Assembly (NCBI GenBank): GCA_907165065.1
Contig: OU015532.1
Span: forward strand, 32,969,339 to 33,033,338
Direction of reading: 5' to 3'
From: Caprimulgus europaeus
Taxonomy: Eukaryota; Chordata; Aves; Caprimulgiformes; Caprimulgidae
Length of the DNA stretch: 64,000 bases
Shown here: positions 26,723-38,627 of the stretch, piece by piece
How positions within the stretch are numbered: the stretch's first letter is position 1
Layout of the letters: the number at the start of each line of letters is the position of its first letter
Translations under genes and position numbers: made by a program
Notes under the pieces: generated by a model
What the model was told of the DNA's origin: nothing
The model's input: the letters and a program-made list of their open reading frames with translations, nothing else
Database searches by the model: none

Positions 26723-29369
26723 AAAGGAAAAATAATAACAAGGCAAACCTGTCATTTTGCCTATAGTCGATAAGGCCGTATAACTCACAGTACCTTCAAT
26801 TCACAAGCTCAATTTTCATCCACTCGCTCTCAACTTGGAGAGGAAGAAATAATGACAGGTTACAGGCACTTTATTTCAAAATTCACTCACAAAGTTATTG
26901 ACAAGGATTTTGCACAGAATATCTCTGATGCTTGACCCTTGTGAGCTGTTTACATGAAAAATGCACTTACTTCTATATTAACGATAGTGGAGTCTAATTC
27001 TATACCAAACATGTAGCAATTGCTTTAGCATTTCTGTTTTTGATATGGGAACAAAAATAGGGATAATTTGTCTCAAATTGCAGTCACTTCAGTCATAATA
27101 AAATCTCACTGAGTACTGTTTGCTTTCAGTACTTTCATTAGGCTAGCCAGGGCTGTTATTAAGGTACCAACACATAAATGTTATATTAGCACTTAACAGG
27201 AGGAGCACAGTATTCTCCTCTAGGAGATGAATTCTAACCTTGTCAATACAATTCTGCTCTGAGTGCTGTAAAACAGTTTGAAAAGATGAAATACTGGAGC
27301 TTTGCACTGAGGAAAAAAAAAAGTCATGCTCATTCAGGCTTAAAGGCCACTTTGCTGGCCCAAGGTGCTGAGCTACTGTTTAGGAAAAAAAGTCTAAAGA
27401 AGCTCTCTCAGGTCACATCAAGCACTAAGACAAACTTTTCTACTTCCCTGTACTTGTCTTAGGTTGTTAAATCAATTACTCACTATTTCTGCTTGCCTTC
27501 AGCTGCCATTTAGAATATGAAGAACTGCATGAAAATTAAGGCCAGGAGAAAGTACATTTCCAAATTTAACAAATGAGAATCATTCTGTGTGAAAGACTGT
27601 TCATGGTGCACCTGTACAGTACCATAGCACTCATAACCTTTAACTTTAGAGTTTACACAAAGCACAAGTGATGGAGCTACTGGGGACTAATAGTCTTTCC
27701 TCAGCTGCTACAGAATCTTACAGAAATACTTCTAACAATGACCTCTCCTGATTTATTTTCAAGAAATCACTGACATTTGTGTTGTACATGGATGCTGCAT
27801 TTATGAGTTACCTTTCAGAAATTTACAACTGTCTTAAACAGCTGAGTATCTTTATGATAGCCTGACTAGTAAATGAGGATGAATATATAAGAAGTTCTAT
27901 TCACATGATGCCAGAACAATATAGTGCATATTAAGTGCATATTAAGAGTGAAAATTAGGAGGAAACATTTTAAATGCAATATTTTAAAGTTGCCTTTAAC
28001 AATTGATTCTTCACTCTCATCAATGAGGTCCCGCACTTCTGGCACACAGCTGTGGTACTATGAAGAAAAACACATTTTAAGGGTTCTTGCCCAAGGCTAC
28101 TGCTTTAGACTGTTTTATAAAGGAGCACAGGTTTTGACTTAGTCCTTCTACATCTTCACAGTCTTGGGAACAACATATGAGGTAGAAGAGGATACTGCTT
28201 GGCTTGTAATTCTTGAAAAAGAAGTGTCAAATAATTCTTGGTAACGTCTAAAATTCCTATTATTGAGAGACAAGAAAGCTGTTGGGACGAACACTGTTGA
28301 AAGCAGTGATTCCTTAAGGTATCCATGACCTGAGTTTTACAAATCTTCACAAATTTCATTAGGCTGTAGGTGTAGCTGTCATCTAAAGGTATTTGCCCTC
28401 AAACACTTATTTTCTAGCTACCATCATTCAAATGATTTTCAGTTCATGGGAGAGGGTCTGCCTGTTGAAGATTCCCATTTCCAATTGTTAGCTTTTCCAC
28501 AGGATTTAATCCTTTCTAAGAACAAATACTGCAAGGTAGCTTTGCTCCAGAAGTCCAAAGGTCATGGGGGAAAATTAGCAGATTGTAAAGGTTCATTGTC
28601 TGACTGCTGAGATAATACGGAGACGGGTGATAATTCTGTGCTGGACTGTTGCATGATCTAATTTAAAGAAGGCTGGAGAAGAAAGCAAGGTAACATCCTT
28701 TCGCTGTGTTGGAGACAGCCTCCAAAATAAATAACTCTGTAACAATGTCTTCTTTCAGGAATGGATGCAAACTGGATCGTCTCAGAGACCACACTATGAC
28801 AAGATTCTGGTTCTAGCATGCTACAAAATGGTAGATCCCAAAACTTTGGATAGAGATTTGATCTGACAAGTGATTTATCACTTTATGTGATTTATTTATT
28901 AACTGAATCTCACATTAGACTTTCCTCAAAATAGGACATAATATCCTCCCTCTGCCAACAGGATCATCTGCTACTCAATTTATTAAAGGTGGGAAAGATG
29001 GAGTTACAGAAAGTTTGGAAAAGAAAAACAAAAAGCAGATTTTTCTAAATACATACATTGTATCTATATCATTTATCCAGAGAAGGACTATAAACACTCT
29101 TAATTTTTTAATACCTTGCTTTGAAAAAAAACCCAAAAACCTCAAAAAGGATTTTTCCCACTGTGAAGAAAATTCTGATATTCTTCTGATGATACAATAC
29201 ACACCTCAATAACTCAGGGGAAAAACAGAAGCTACGGAGTAGATTTTAGGAGGACTGAGAATGTGACTTATGTTTACCCGACATTTTATAATACCAAAGT
29301 AGGTTGATGCCATATCACTATAAACACTGAGAAGAGTGCCATGCTAAGCTAAGTAACATCTTGGAAAGT

Positions 29370-29895
29370 CTTCATGGACTGGTTAGTAAAGAATCACAGC
29401 AGTTGACAGCAGTCAAGAAAGCTAGTAAAATATTATGAATTCTTAGGAAAAGAACAGAGAACAATGTGGGCAACATTATGCCACTGTAGAAATTCACAGT
29501 TCAACCACATCTTGAGGAAGATACAACCCTGGATCTCTCAATTGAAAAAGGAGATGTTAGACTCAGAATGTGTCAGGACAACAAGGATGATCTGGAGGGT
29601 CTGACTGGAAATGTTCTCCAGCCTTCTTAAGGAGAATATGACAAAGGTTTACAAAATCATACATGACATAAGAAGGGTAGGTAGGGATAAGAATTGATTT
29701 TGCATGCTTGTCTTTCTGTACAAGAACTATGGATCATCAAATGACGTTAAAAGCATGGTTTCAAAAAGAACGATGGTAGTAACACCTGCAATTCCTTGAT
29801 GGAGAATGCTGTGGTTGCAAGAACTTTACAGGGATTCAAGGAGAGCCTGAACAAGTGCTCAGAACAGAGATTCAGTGGGGATTATAAAAGAGACA
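29370..29895 (+). mobile_element. Ancient CR1 fragment, plus strand
   Basis: The order of decayed blocks matches the RT 3' part of old CR1: 'cacagcagttgacagcagtcaagaaagctagtaaaat', 'ccacatcttgagga', 'caggacaacaaggatgatctggagggtctg', 'atgacaaaggtttacaaaatcata', 'ggattcaaggagagcctgaacaag'. No open frame remains. Confidence 0.75.
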
Positions 29896-32800
29896 TATTA
29901 AAATTCTTAGTTAATTCTTAATTTATACAATGGTTAATAATTTATATAAAAATTAATGATTTATATAACTATTGAAATAAATTTTATTAATTTAAATATA
30001 AATGAAAATAGTTTGAGGTTGTAAGAATATTAGGGTGGACATACACTTTTTCTGTTTTTTACTATGCACATTTGCTTAGGGCTACTGTTCAGAGTCAGAA
30101 TACTAAGCAGAGCCTACACGATTGTTGGTATTCTTACAGAAGAACTTATGCTGATACTAGTGGTGTGTTTGGTGAAGAAAAATGCCTGGGCTTTCTTGAC
30201 TGGACTGGTTGAATTTTCACAACTAGTCTCTTAAACAACTGTCCCTTTCCAATATTTCTGTAATTCTAAAGGAGTTTCATGTTCATCTGCAATATTCCAG
30301 ACTGATTTTATAGATGAATGGTGAACACAAAGCCAAGCAGAAGAGTGCAGATAACAGCTTTGAAGTGTTTCTTCATCCACTTGTGCAGAAATACTGGCAT
30401 CAGAATATTGGGCTGGAAGAAGTGACAGTTTGATGTGGTTACTCTTGGCCCCTTTCTGAGTTTGGTTTTTTTTTTAAAAAAAGCTTCCTCTTCTCCTTTT
30501 TCCCAAAGCAGAATCACAGCGAGAACTGGAATCCTATTTTTAGGGGGCCGCATGTATCTTCAGTCCCTGCTTATACTGATAGAGACAGCACAGACAACCA
30601 GAACACAACAGACAGTCCCAGACAGTGCCAAGCAGGAGGTTTGCCTGCTTTAGGCATCTGCCACAGGAATGGAATGGGGATCTTGAGCCCTATTACACCA
30701 GAGCCACCCAGACAGTCCACTGTCTTTTAACCCCTCCAATAAGGTTCTGCAAGGGATGCTGAACTCAAATCTGCAAGAGTATAAGGAGGATTGGATGGAA
30801 GTAGAAGGGATCAAAGGGCTTGGCTGAAAACTTATTGAAGACCACAGTACCCCAGTTACCAAATGACATCCAATTCAATAAGGTGTCTAATAATGAGGAA
30901 TGAGAATGGGAACTCTTTCTATACTTTATATTCATGAATAGGCTGAAGGTGAAAAGGCAGCTTGGTAGAAACATTCAGTAGCTAACACTTTTATGGACGT
31001 GTTTAACACAGAAATACAAGCCCTTTCATATCACAAGAAGGAAGGTTAACAACAGAGCTTGTCAACTGGTTTTTAAACTTGTAATTAACCTGTATCTCTA
31101 CATTAAAGTAAAACCGTTATCTGAACTGCTGTGTGCATAATGCTTTCCTGGGCTTTGCTCAGATACAAGAAGTTTCATATTCGCTCATTTTATTAAAAGT
31201 CCTTGCATTTTGTATGCCTCAGTTCTTAGTAAAGATTCACTTGATTTTCATTGTGCACATTTGGGAGAGCTGCAGAATACTCTCACGCTAATGAATGCCT
31301 AAGGCATTCTCAATATCACTACAAAACAAATCAGAACCCAATGCAATGAGCATAGTGAAGTGAAAAATGCTGGGCTGTAAGGGCTGTAAACTAACTTACA
31401 GAGAGTGTTGTTTTGGAAGTCCTAATCTTAATAAAGAATTTTTCTAATAGTGTATTTTTTAATTAAAAAAAAACAACAAAGGAAAACCCATTAAAATTCC
31501 AGTGAAAACACAGGAATAATGACTATAGGACAAGCCTATACTCAATCCATCATATAAACATTTAACAATTTTATTTAACTGAAAAAGTATGCATTTCAGC
31601 TATTAACATTTATGACATAAATTTGTTTATTTTGACTATCCTCCATTTGTACCAAATGAGAAATATTATTTTTATTGTGTGAGTAAGGACTAAGGGCTAC
31701 CTACCTCACAGCTGAATATGGAATCAAGCTATAAGAGACAGAGATGAATGCGTAATTGCTATCTCTACAAAGAACTGACTTGGAGAACAAAAAGAGAGAT
31801 ACTGTGATGTTACTTTTAGAAGCTGAGTTTATGAAAACCTTCTATGGTATGCATTATTGCACCATTATAGCGGCAAGATTAATGTGCCTTTAAATAATAC
31901 ATTTAAAATTTCTTTTACACTGCCTGCATTAAACAGAGTCCATCAAACTCCTGAGATCCAGTTTAAGCTTTGCTAGAGTCTCTCACAACAATAGGTTTAT
32001 GATTTTAAAAAGTAAAGATTCCACTAGGAAAACTGCATAAGAATAAAAACGTCAGTTCCCCAAGAAAATAGGATAGAAGCAATCCTTTTCAACTTCCTAG
32101 TTTGTCTAATAAATAGGCCACATGCATTCCTAGTATAAAATGTCTGAATTCAAAGAATGAATACCACCGTGTTTCATAACAATAAAATTGTTAAGATACT
32201 CTTTTTGCAAAGCTTACAAAAATAAGAAAGTCTGACATTTAGTATTTCTTCCTGAAATAAAACAGATTATTTGCTGCATGCCAAAAATACATTAACACAA
32301 GACTTACAGAATAAAAATGAGGTCTTATAAACCTGAATATTCATCATGGAATACATACTGGTGATATAAAAAGAATTAGGTTCTTCAGAAATTTTAGTCC
32401 TCTCTACTCCACAATGGGTTGGACAAAGCTGATGGCAGTTCAGTCACCACTGTGTCATGTAGAAACTATTATGTGCAATGTCAATGGAAAACTGAGCCTG
32501 TACTTACTTGGTGTTACTGAATCGGGGAGAACCTAGAGAAAACAAGGTGGTTCTTTATTTTTTGTGTCAGCATCTGATAGCACATTTTCAGAATAATTTA
32601 TTTTTTGTGCAGTCTTTATCTATCTTTAAAAAACAGAAACATGAAAAAGGGAAAGTAGATACAGGGGAATAAATGTGGGTAGCAAAATTTAGAGGCAGTG
32701 CTATTTCTAAGGGTACTCTTAATCAATTTTTGTAATTCAAATGGATTTCAAATTAATGTCATGTCTTAATGTAATGATATAATTCCACATACTGGCATTT

Positions 32801-34864
32801 GGGAAAAAATCCAAATTAAGTTTCTTCATAATAATAGTGAAAAAATCTGTGTGCGCCTGTAGTAGTGATGCTAAATTAATTATTAGATATGAAATGGTCA
32901 GCAATTAACATGCCAAGCACAACAGCTTAAGTTTTCCCAGAGAGACATTTTGTGAGTGAATAAAATGAGCATGCCTCAAGTTATATTAGTGACAGTATAG
33001 AAAATCTGAAATCTTTACAATATATTGCTGGCTATTATTAGGATTTGACAAAGTGATGGGCTAAAATTTTATGGTAGTCAACCAAGTATGTCAGAAGAAA
33101 CTACCACAAAAATTAACTAACATCACTCTTAGGGCTCAAATCCTGCAATAAATCTAGCATAAATTTGATTTTATAAATTGAGACAGCTTTTTTGGTGCAT
33201 AAAGGATATGTTTAAGTCTTTGCAGAATCAAAACTTTCATGAAAAATGGTCTCTGAATAGTACTACTGTAAGTATATGTAAGCACTACCTAAAAAGATAA
33301 GCAAATATGGAAACTCATAGTTTTAAAACAGAAAGATTTCATAAGAAATCTGATCAATAACTATGTATGATCTATAGCTTATGTCACTCAGAACAATTTA
33401 GCAACTTGCCTTTACCATGACTGTCATCTGAGGCCAAGAAGTAGTACAACTTGTCATCACTTCTGTGTGATAGACAAAAGGGCTCAGCTGAAATTAAAGA
33501 CAGAACCTTACAAGCTCTCTTTTGATTATATTTAGTACATAAGGATATCATTTGCTTGTTAATTTTGTTTCTCTTTTCTATTGTTGGATCTCTGTGTTTT
33601 TATACGTTCATTTCAGAAACTGAGCAGCTCTGTGACACGATCAAAATAAGAACAATCAGCATCACATTTCCATGAAGACATAATCAGCTTTGAACAAGTC
33701 TCTAGAACAAATAAACAACTGAAAGCCTGAAGACTGTATACAAAGTCTGTAATAACTAGGCTAACATCTCTGCTTTCTGGACTTAGCAACCTCCAAGTTT
33801 TATTGAAAAGTAAGCTCAAATAATTACTTGAAAGAAAACTAGAACATGCAAACTGGTCTGCTGAAAGACAGAGACTTCTGCATGCACACTAATGGAGAAG
33901 AATCTCCTATTTAAGACTGAGATTTCCATTTTTGCTTGATTTATCAGGTAAGTATCACAGTCTTGTTCTGTCCCATTATCTAAAAGCACAGTCTCCAATA
34001 GCCCCATGGACTTCAGAGTCTTTAACTACTCACTGAATTTTACACATTTCAATCTCTCTTCAAAATACATTTCATAATTGTATGTGATAATTATGCCACC
34101 ATCAGAGTAAAAGAAAGATTTTAAAATGTTGGATAATGAGTTACAGGAAATGTGATAATATCAAATGGAAAACATACAATAGCATTTCCCCCACATTTTT
34201 AGATGGTTATAAACCTCAGCTATAGCACTGATTATTCAGAGGAAAGTATGTTCAAGGGACTGCAATGAATGTGTCTGGACTGAGAATCTGAGAAACAGAC
34301 TGACAGCATGGCTGTCAAAGGGGTGTAAAGCCTGAGATTCAGAATTAGACAATTAATATTAGCTTTAAAAATGGATATGACTGCTTGAAGGAAAAGATTT
34401 TCCCTCTTACTGAGACCTTAATTGCTCCCACTGATACATAATGAGACAGATTAAATCTAACTTTTGTTTATTCTGGTTGGTTTTGAGGGTTTTTTTGGGG
34501 GGGTGGTGGTTTCAGTTTTTGCTTTGTTTTGTTTTTTCTGAAGGAACTGTTTATGGCTTCAGCAGAATATTTCAGGAAGCAAGCACTCTGATACAATATG
34601 AATATCAGTATGTTTCCCCGCCCTAACTCAAAGGGGTCAGGAAGGGATTTCACTTTTGCTCAGCACATACAAGCCCTTCATTGTTTGGCTTATTCTGCAG
34701 AAGTAGTCAGGCTAGCATAGCATGTGTACTTACCAACCTGATAAACACATTTCCTACTGCATGGGAAGCTCAGCCTCTCAGCTCTCATTCTGTGGCATAA
34801 AATATTTTAAACTCTTAAAGCCTGATAAATTTTAGTCTAAGTATACTCACAGGGTTCAAAATAG

Positions 34865-34985
34865 GAATTTCTGGGTGAAATGTAATGGTCTGTGATATAC
34901 AGGTCAGACTAAATGATCTAATGGTGCCTTCTGGCTGTACAAGTTACTCAAGCTATGAAATCTGTTTTACCCACTACTTACATCG
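34865..34985 (+). mobile_element. Ancient CR1 3' end, plus strand
   Basis: 'gatatacaggtcagactaaatgatctaatggtgccttctggctgtac...ctatgaaatctg' matches the 3' UTR end of old CR1 subfamilies. Confidence 0.7.
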
Positions 34986-36583
34986 AGTCTTTCTACCAGT
35001 GCTGCAGTGCCTGAACTCTAAAAACCCACACTGAGAAGGCAATCGTCTTACTCATTACGGCCTTTAATATCCCTTGTTGATAGTTTTAAATTTTTTAACA
35101 GCTCTACCTGTCGTGCTCCCTTTTATGTGTTCTCATAGTTACAGATATAATTTCAGAAGCAAAATATCTAAACAGTAAGCATAATAAAAATGAAACAGGT
35201 TAAAGCTTATTAGCAGTAGGGAGCAGATGTAGCAAAATTCTGCCAGTTCCCCTACATTTCCTCCCCAGCAGGGACTTTCTTTCAAGCTGTGAGTTAGTTC
35301 TATACAATAATGCAGGCTGCTGTTACTGCAATTGCGCTTTCCTATACCTCGCTATTGTACTAAAAATTCACTTTGATTTTTGATTTCTTCCTTTGTAATA
35401 ATAATATTTAAAGCAATTCCTGCAGAGCTAAATGTAAATTCAAGCACTGCATGCTAGATGCTCAAAAGGGCACGAAAACATAGAACTCATATGAAAATAA
35501 TTCCATATTGAAAAACTGTTTTATTTGCTTTAAAAATATTAACTTTCTCTCAACAAACTAAAGATTCCTGAGCCAAGAGATAACCAGTTAATGACTGAAG
35601 TTAAGATTCCTTGAAGTACCTCTCAAACATACATCATTCAATAGATCAGTTACAATGCGGAAAAAAGATAACTATTTAAGGAACAAAGTCATAAATTGAT
35701 AGCAATATAAACTGAAAGCAAATGAAGTCTGCCACATGAAACATGATCACAGACTGTCACTCTGAGGGTTTTATTCCTCATGTGTAGTGTCAAAAATAAG
35801 CACTTAGGAAAGAGAGTTGAACTGAGTTAAGGATGTTGAGGATGGAAAGATTCCACTTGAAAATCATTTAAGAGTGTGTACCCAAATGGGACAGAAAATG
35901 AGAAAAGTTAATGGTCTAAATCGACTTTGTGGGCATAAAGGATAACTGATTTTATGATTTAGAATTTAAATTTCAGATACTGATTGCAAATATGTTCTCT
36001 TTTTCTTTCTACCTTCCTTCTGAACTTTGACCCTGTGCTCTGGAACTAATTTTCAAACCAAATGTCAGCTTTTACCTCATGTATTCTAACTACAATCACC
36101 TGTTCATCTGCACATGTACAGCACCTTAGCTACTGTTGTTAAACCTGTAATTAAAGTTTGCAGTATGCAATGAAGAAAATAGTGATGCTGCTGCAGGCAG
36201 AAGAAAATATAGATGTGCAATCAAAAATGATTTTGAATGTGGTACTTCTTAGTAAACAGATATTTTTAGTGGAAAATGCAAACATTTACATTCCTTCACC
36301 TTATGTATATGAGTATTTTGGGGGAAAATGTTTGTTTTCAGCAGTGGAGTCAGTTACTTTCATTTTTTAATATGCTATGGCTGCAAATCCAGATGAGTTA
36401 AATGAAATGTAACGGGACTATTAGGACTGCACATGCCCTTTATTTTACGTCAAGCTATTTATATTGGTCAATAATGTCCTACACTCAGTTTGGAACTTGG
36501 ATTCTGCAGGACAGGTTTTCCCTCAGTTCTGTTACAGGAGTCAAACTCAGGTGATGCAATTCAGGCAATTTCTTACAGTCCAC

Positions 36584-37109
36584 CGTGGTGGATTGTCCCC
36601 ACAGGGGGACAATCAGGACCCCCCCTGAGTCTCTCATCCATGCCCCCTGCAGCGGGATGGGGGAGAGACTCAGGAGGGCAAAACCAAGAAAAAATCATGG
36701 GTGGAGATAAAGATAGTTTAACCAGAAGGAAAGAGAAAAAAATACAGACAATCACTCTCTACCTCCCACCAGCAGACCGATGCCCAGCCAGTCTCCGAGC
36801 AATGGCTACTTTGGAAAAAAAATCACCCCTGCTCAAGTTTTTACTGCCAAGCATGATGTTATATGGTATATAATACCTCTCTGGTCCATGTGGGTCAGCT
36901 GTCTCAGCTGTGTTCCCTCCCAACGTCTTGCCGAACCCCAGCCTGCTTGCTGGGTGTGAGCAAAGTTAGAAAAAGAGAAAGCCTTGATGCTGTCCAGACA
37001 CTGTTTAACAACAGCCAGCATGGGTCTGCTATCAACATGGTGTTGGTCACAAACCCAAAACACAGCACTACTGGGGCTGCTATGATCTGTCCCAGTCAGA
37101 CTCACTACA
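36584..37109 (-). mobile_element. Solo LTR, same family, TSD TCCAC, mutated terminus
   Basis: 526 bp, same family as 25790-26319. Flanked by TCCAC at 36579-36583 and 37110-37114. The terminal TG on the plus strand has become CG, a likely CpG-type change after insertion. Longer frames inside it are chance. Confidence 0.85.
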
Positions 37110-37114
37110 TCCAC

Positions 37115-38049
37115 TCACCAGAGAAAGTTCATAATCATCTAAAAATTATAAGCCAAGTTTGAGTTGAATGTGTAACTGTTCTTAGCAGTCACTGGAATGG
37201 GACATATGGAAAGCATACTTGTTCTCCTGAAGATGAAGATACGTCTCTCAGATTACTACAGAAATATAAAGTGAGATCTTAACTCTACAGTCCTGAACGC
37301 AGGTGAGTGCATGTACAAAAGACCAAATGGAAAGTTTTCAATAAATGGTCTTTAAGTGACATGCATTAATATATATGCTTGCTAAAAGTTGTTATACTAA
37401 GAAAAAAATTACAAATCTATATGCATGGATATGTATGTAATGTATATTTATCTATATGCATATATATTTATACAAGGAGGGAGAGAAAGAGAAAAATCTA
37501 TATACCTGTATATCTCCCCCATATAATTCAGTAAAACATGCACAGAGAGATTACGAGACTATGCATTACTGAACAGATATCTGCAACTCCACGCAAACAT
37601 TCATTTGACAAATTATGATAAAACTTTACCAAAATCACTGACTTAATTAGAAATGATTGACAACCAGTATTTTTGTCAGTTAACAGTTACGTTTTCCTCT
37701 TTTAGACTCACTTGCTTCTTTGTTGAGATACACGCAGAAGTAACTACTTTGTCACTGCAGGAGATGGCTCGGATGTTTCCGTGAAGGTGCTTACAAGCAA
37801 GATGCATGAAGACCTGCATAATATTAACACTCAGCAATGTCCAAAAGAAAATCAAAGTTAGATTTCAAGTGTTACCAGCTGTGTTCATTTTGCTACAACT
37901 CAAGGATTGATGAGAACTATACACATGTATGATATGATCTGGAAGCATTTTTATTTTTCATCCAATAAGCTGACTAAATACAGAGAGGAAGCTGAAAGTG
38001 ATTATTCACTGCCGAGCTGGCATGCATGTTACTGGGTATTGACCAGTTA
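37115..38049. other. Intron between solo LTR and ERV, no gene
   Basis: Unique AT-rich sequence with the simple repeat near 37350-37480. Nothing coding seen. Confidence 0.7.
37350..37480. repeat. AT-rich (ATATGC)-type simple sequence
   Basis: Interrupted atatgcat/tatatgcatata units, followed by a short purine-rich gggagagaaagagaaa block. Confidence 0.6.
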
Positions 38050-38055
38050 GCACTG

Positions 38056-38407
38056 TGTTGTAAATCATTGAAATGGCTTAGGCCCCTTGGCATAAATCAG
38101 AGAGAATTAGCAGAGATCTTCAGTAGGCCTCTTCTCCTTGAGAACTTTAGACAAAACAATTCTAATCAAGCTGGGAAAAAAGGGAGTATCCTGTTTTTGC
38201 CCTTTGAAGTTCAACTGAACAAACACCACCTGTTGTAACGAGGAGAGAGTTCTCAGGAGAATGAATAAGCCAATCAGTGTGGATTTATAAGAACGTATGT
38301 GGGCTTGGTTAACGGATTGTATATAAGAGACATGTGTGTGATCAATAAATGGGGAAGTCTGATGATTCTCATATTGAGCGTCCGGATTCTTTCCCCCCGT
38401 CGCGACA
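38056..38407 (+). repeat. 5' LTR of the class II ERV
   Basis: 352 bp, starting TGTTGTAAATC and ending GTCGCGACA. It is base-for-base identical by eye to the 3' LTR at 42020-42371. Visible promoter elements: CCAAT at 38270-38274, a TATA box TATATAAG at 38320-38327, and AATAAA at 38344-38349. The poly(A) signal sits between the TATA box and the expected start of R, so R is probably short, as in avian leukosis-type LTRs. U5 ends in a C-rich, CpG-containing stretch. Confidence 0.97.
38320..38349 (+). promoter_or_regulatory. LTR core promoter and poly(A) signal
   Basis: TATATAAG is at 38320-38327 and AATAAA at 38344-38349, 17 bp apart. Transcription would be expected to start about 25-30 bp downstream of the TATA box, so AATAAA lies at or just before the cap site. 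The 3' LTR holds the same pair at 42284-42313. The exact start site is inferred. Confidence 0.7.
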
Positions 38408-38410
38408 AAA

Positions 38411-38428
38411 TGGCGCCCGAACAGGGAC
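38411..38428 (+). other. Primer binding site, tRNA-Lys(UUU) type
   Basis: TGGCGCCCGAACAGGGAC lies three bases (AAA) after the 5' LTR. It is an 18-base match to the known complement of the 3' end of tRNA-Lys3, the primer used by MMTV-like betaretroviruses and lentiviruses. The site is unmutated. An AUG at 38410-38412 overlaps it and opens a short seven-codon reading frame that stops at TAA. Confidence 0.95.
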
Positions 38429-38627
38429 CCTAAAGAGGGCGAAGATCGGACCTTATAGAAGGCATCTTGCGGCCACGACGCGACGGAAATCCGTATCGGT
38501 CCCTTTCTGCAACGAGGGAGACTAAGAGGCTGGCACCTCCGAAAGTCCAGGAAGCCACCTATAGAGGGGTCCTGCCGAACGCACCGCCGAGGTCTTGCAA
38601 AGGTTGCAGCAGAGCTGATAAATAGGT
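38429..38627 (+). other. ERV 5' leader (presumed packaging region) with possible splice donor
   Basis: About 200 nt of GC-rich untranslated leader between the primer site and gag; the packaging signal is expected here by position only. The last bases, AATAG|GTATGG, form a plausible splice donor (GT at 38626-38627) abutting the gag start codon. A donor near the gag start is known in avian retroviruses; use of this one is inferred. Confidence 0.5.

Larger units (their letters stand above)
26325..36578. other. Intron interior, no exon recognised
   Basis: Unique AT-rich sequence apart from the direct repeat at 26671 and the old CR1 pieces at 29370 and 34865. A very AT-rich patch lies at 29900-30010. 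Confidence 0.6.

Noticed and set aside
36490..37162. Overlapping frames of about 93-127 codons on both strands
   Set aside because: They fall in the solo LTR 36584-37109 and have no protein-family pattern.
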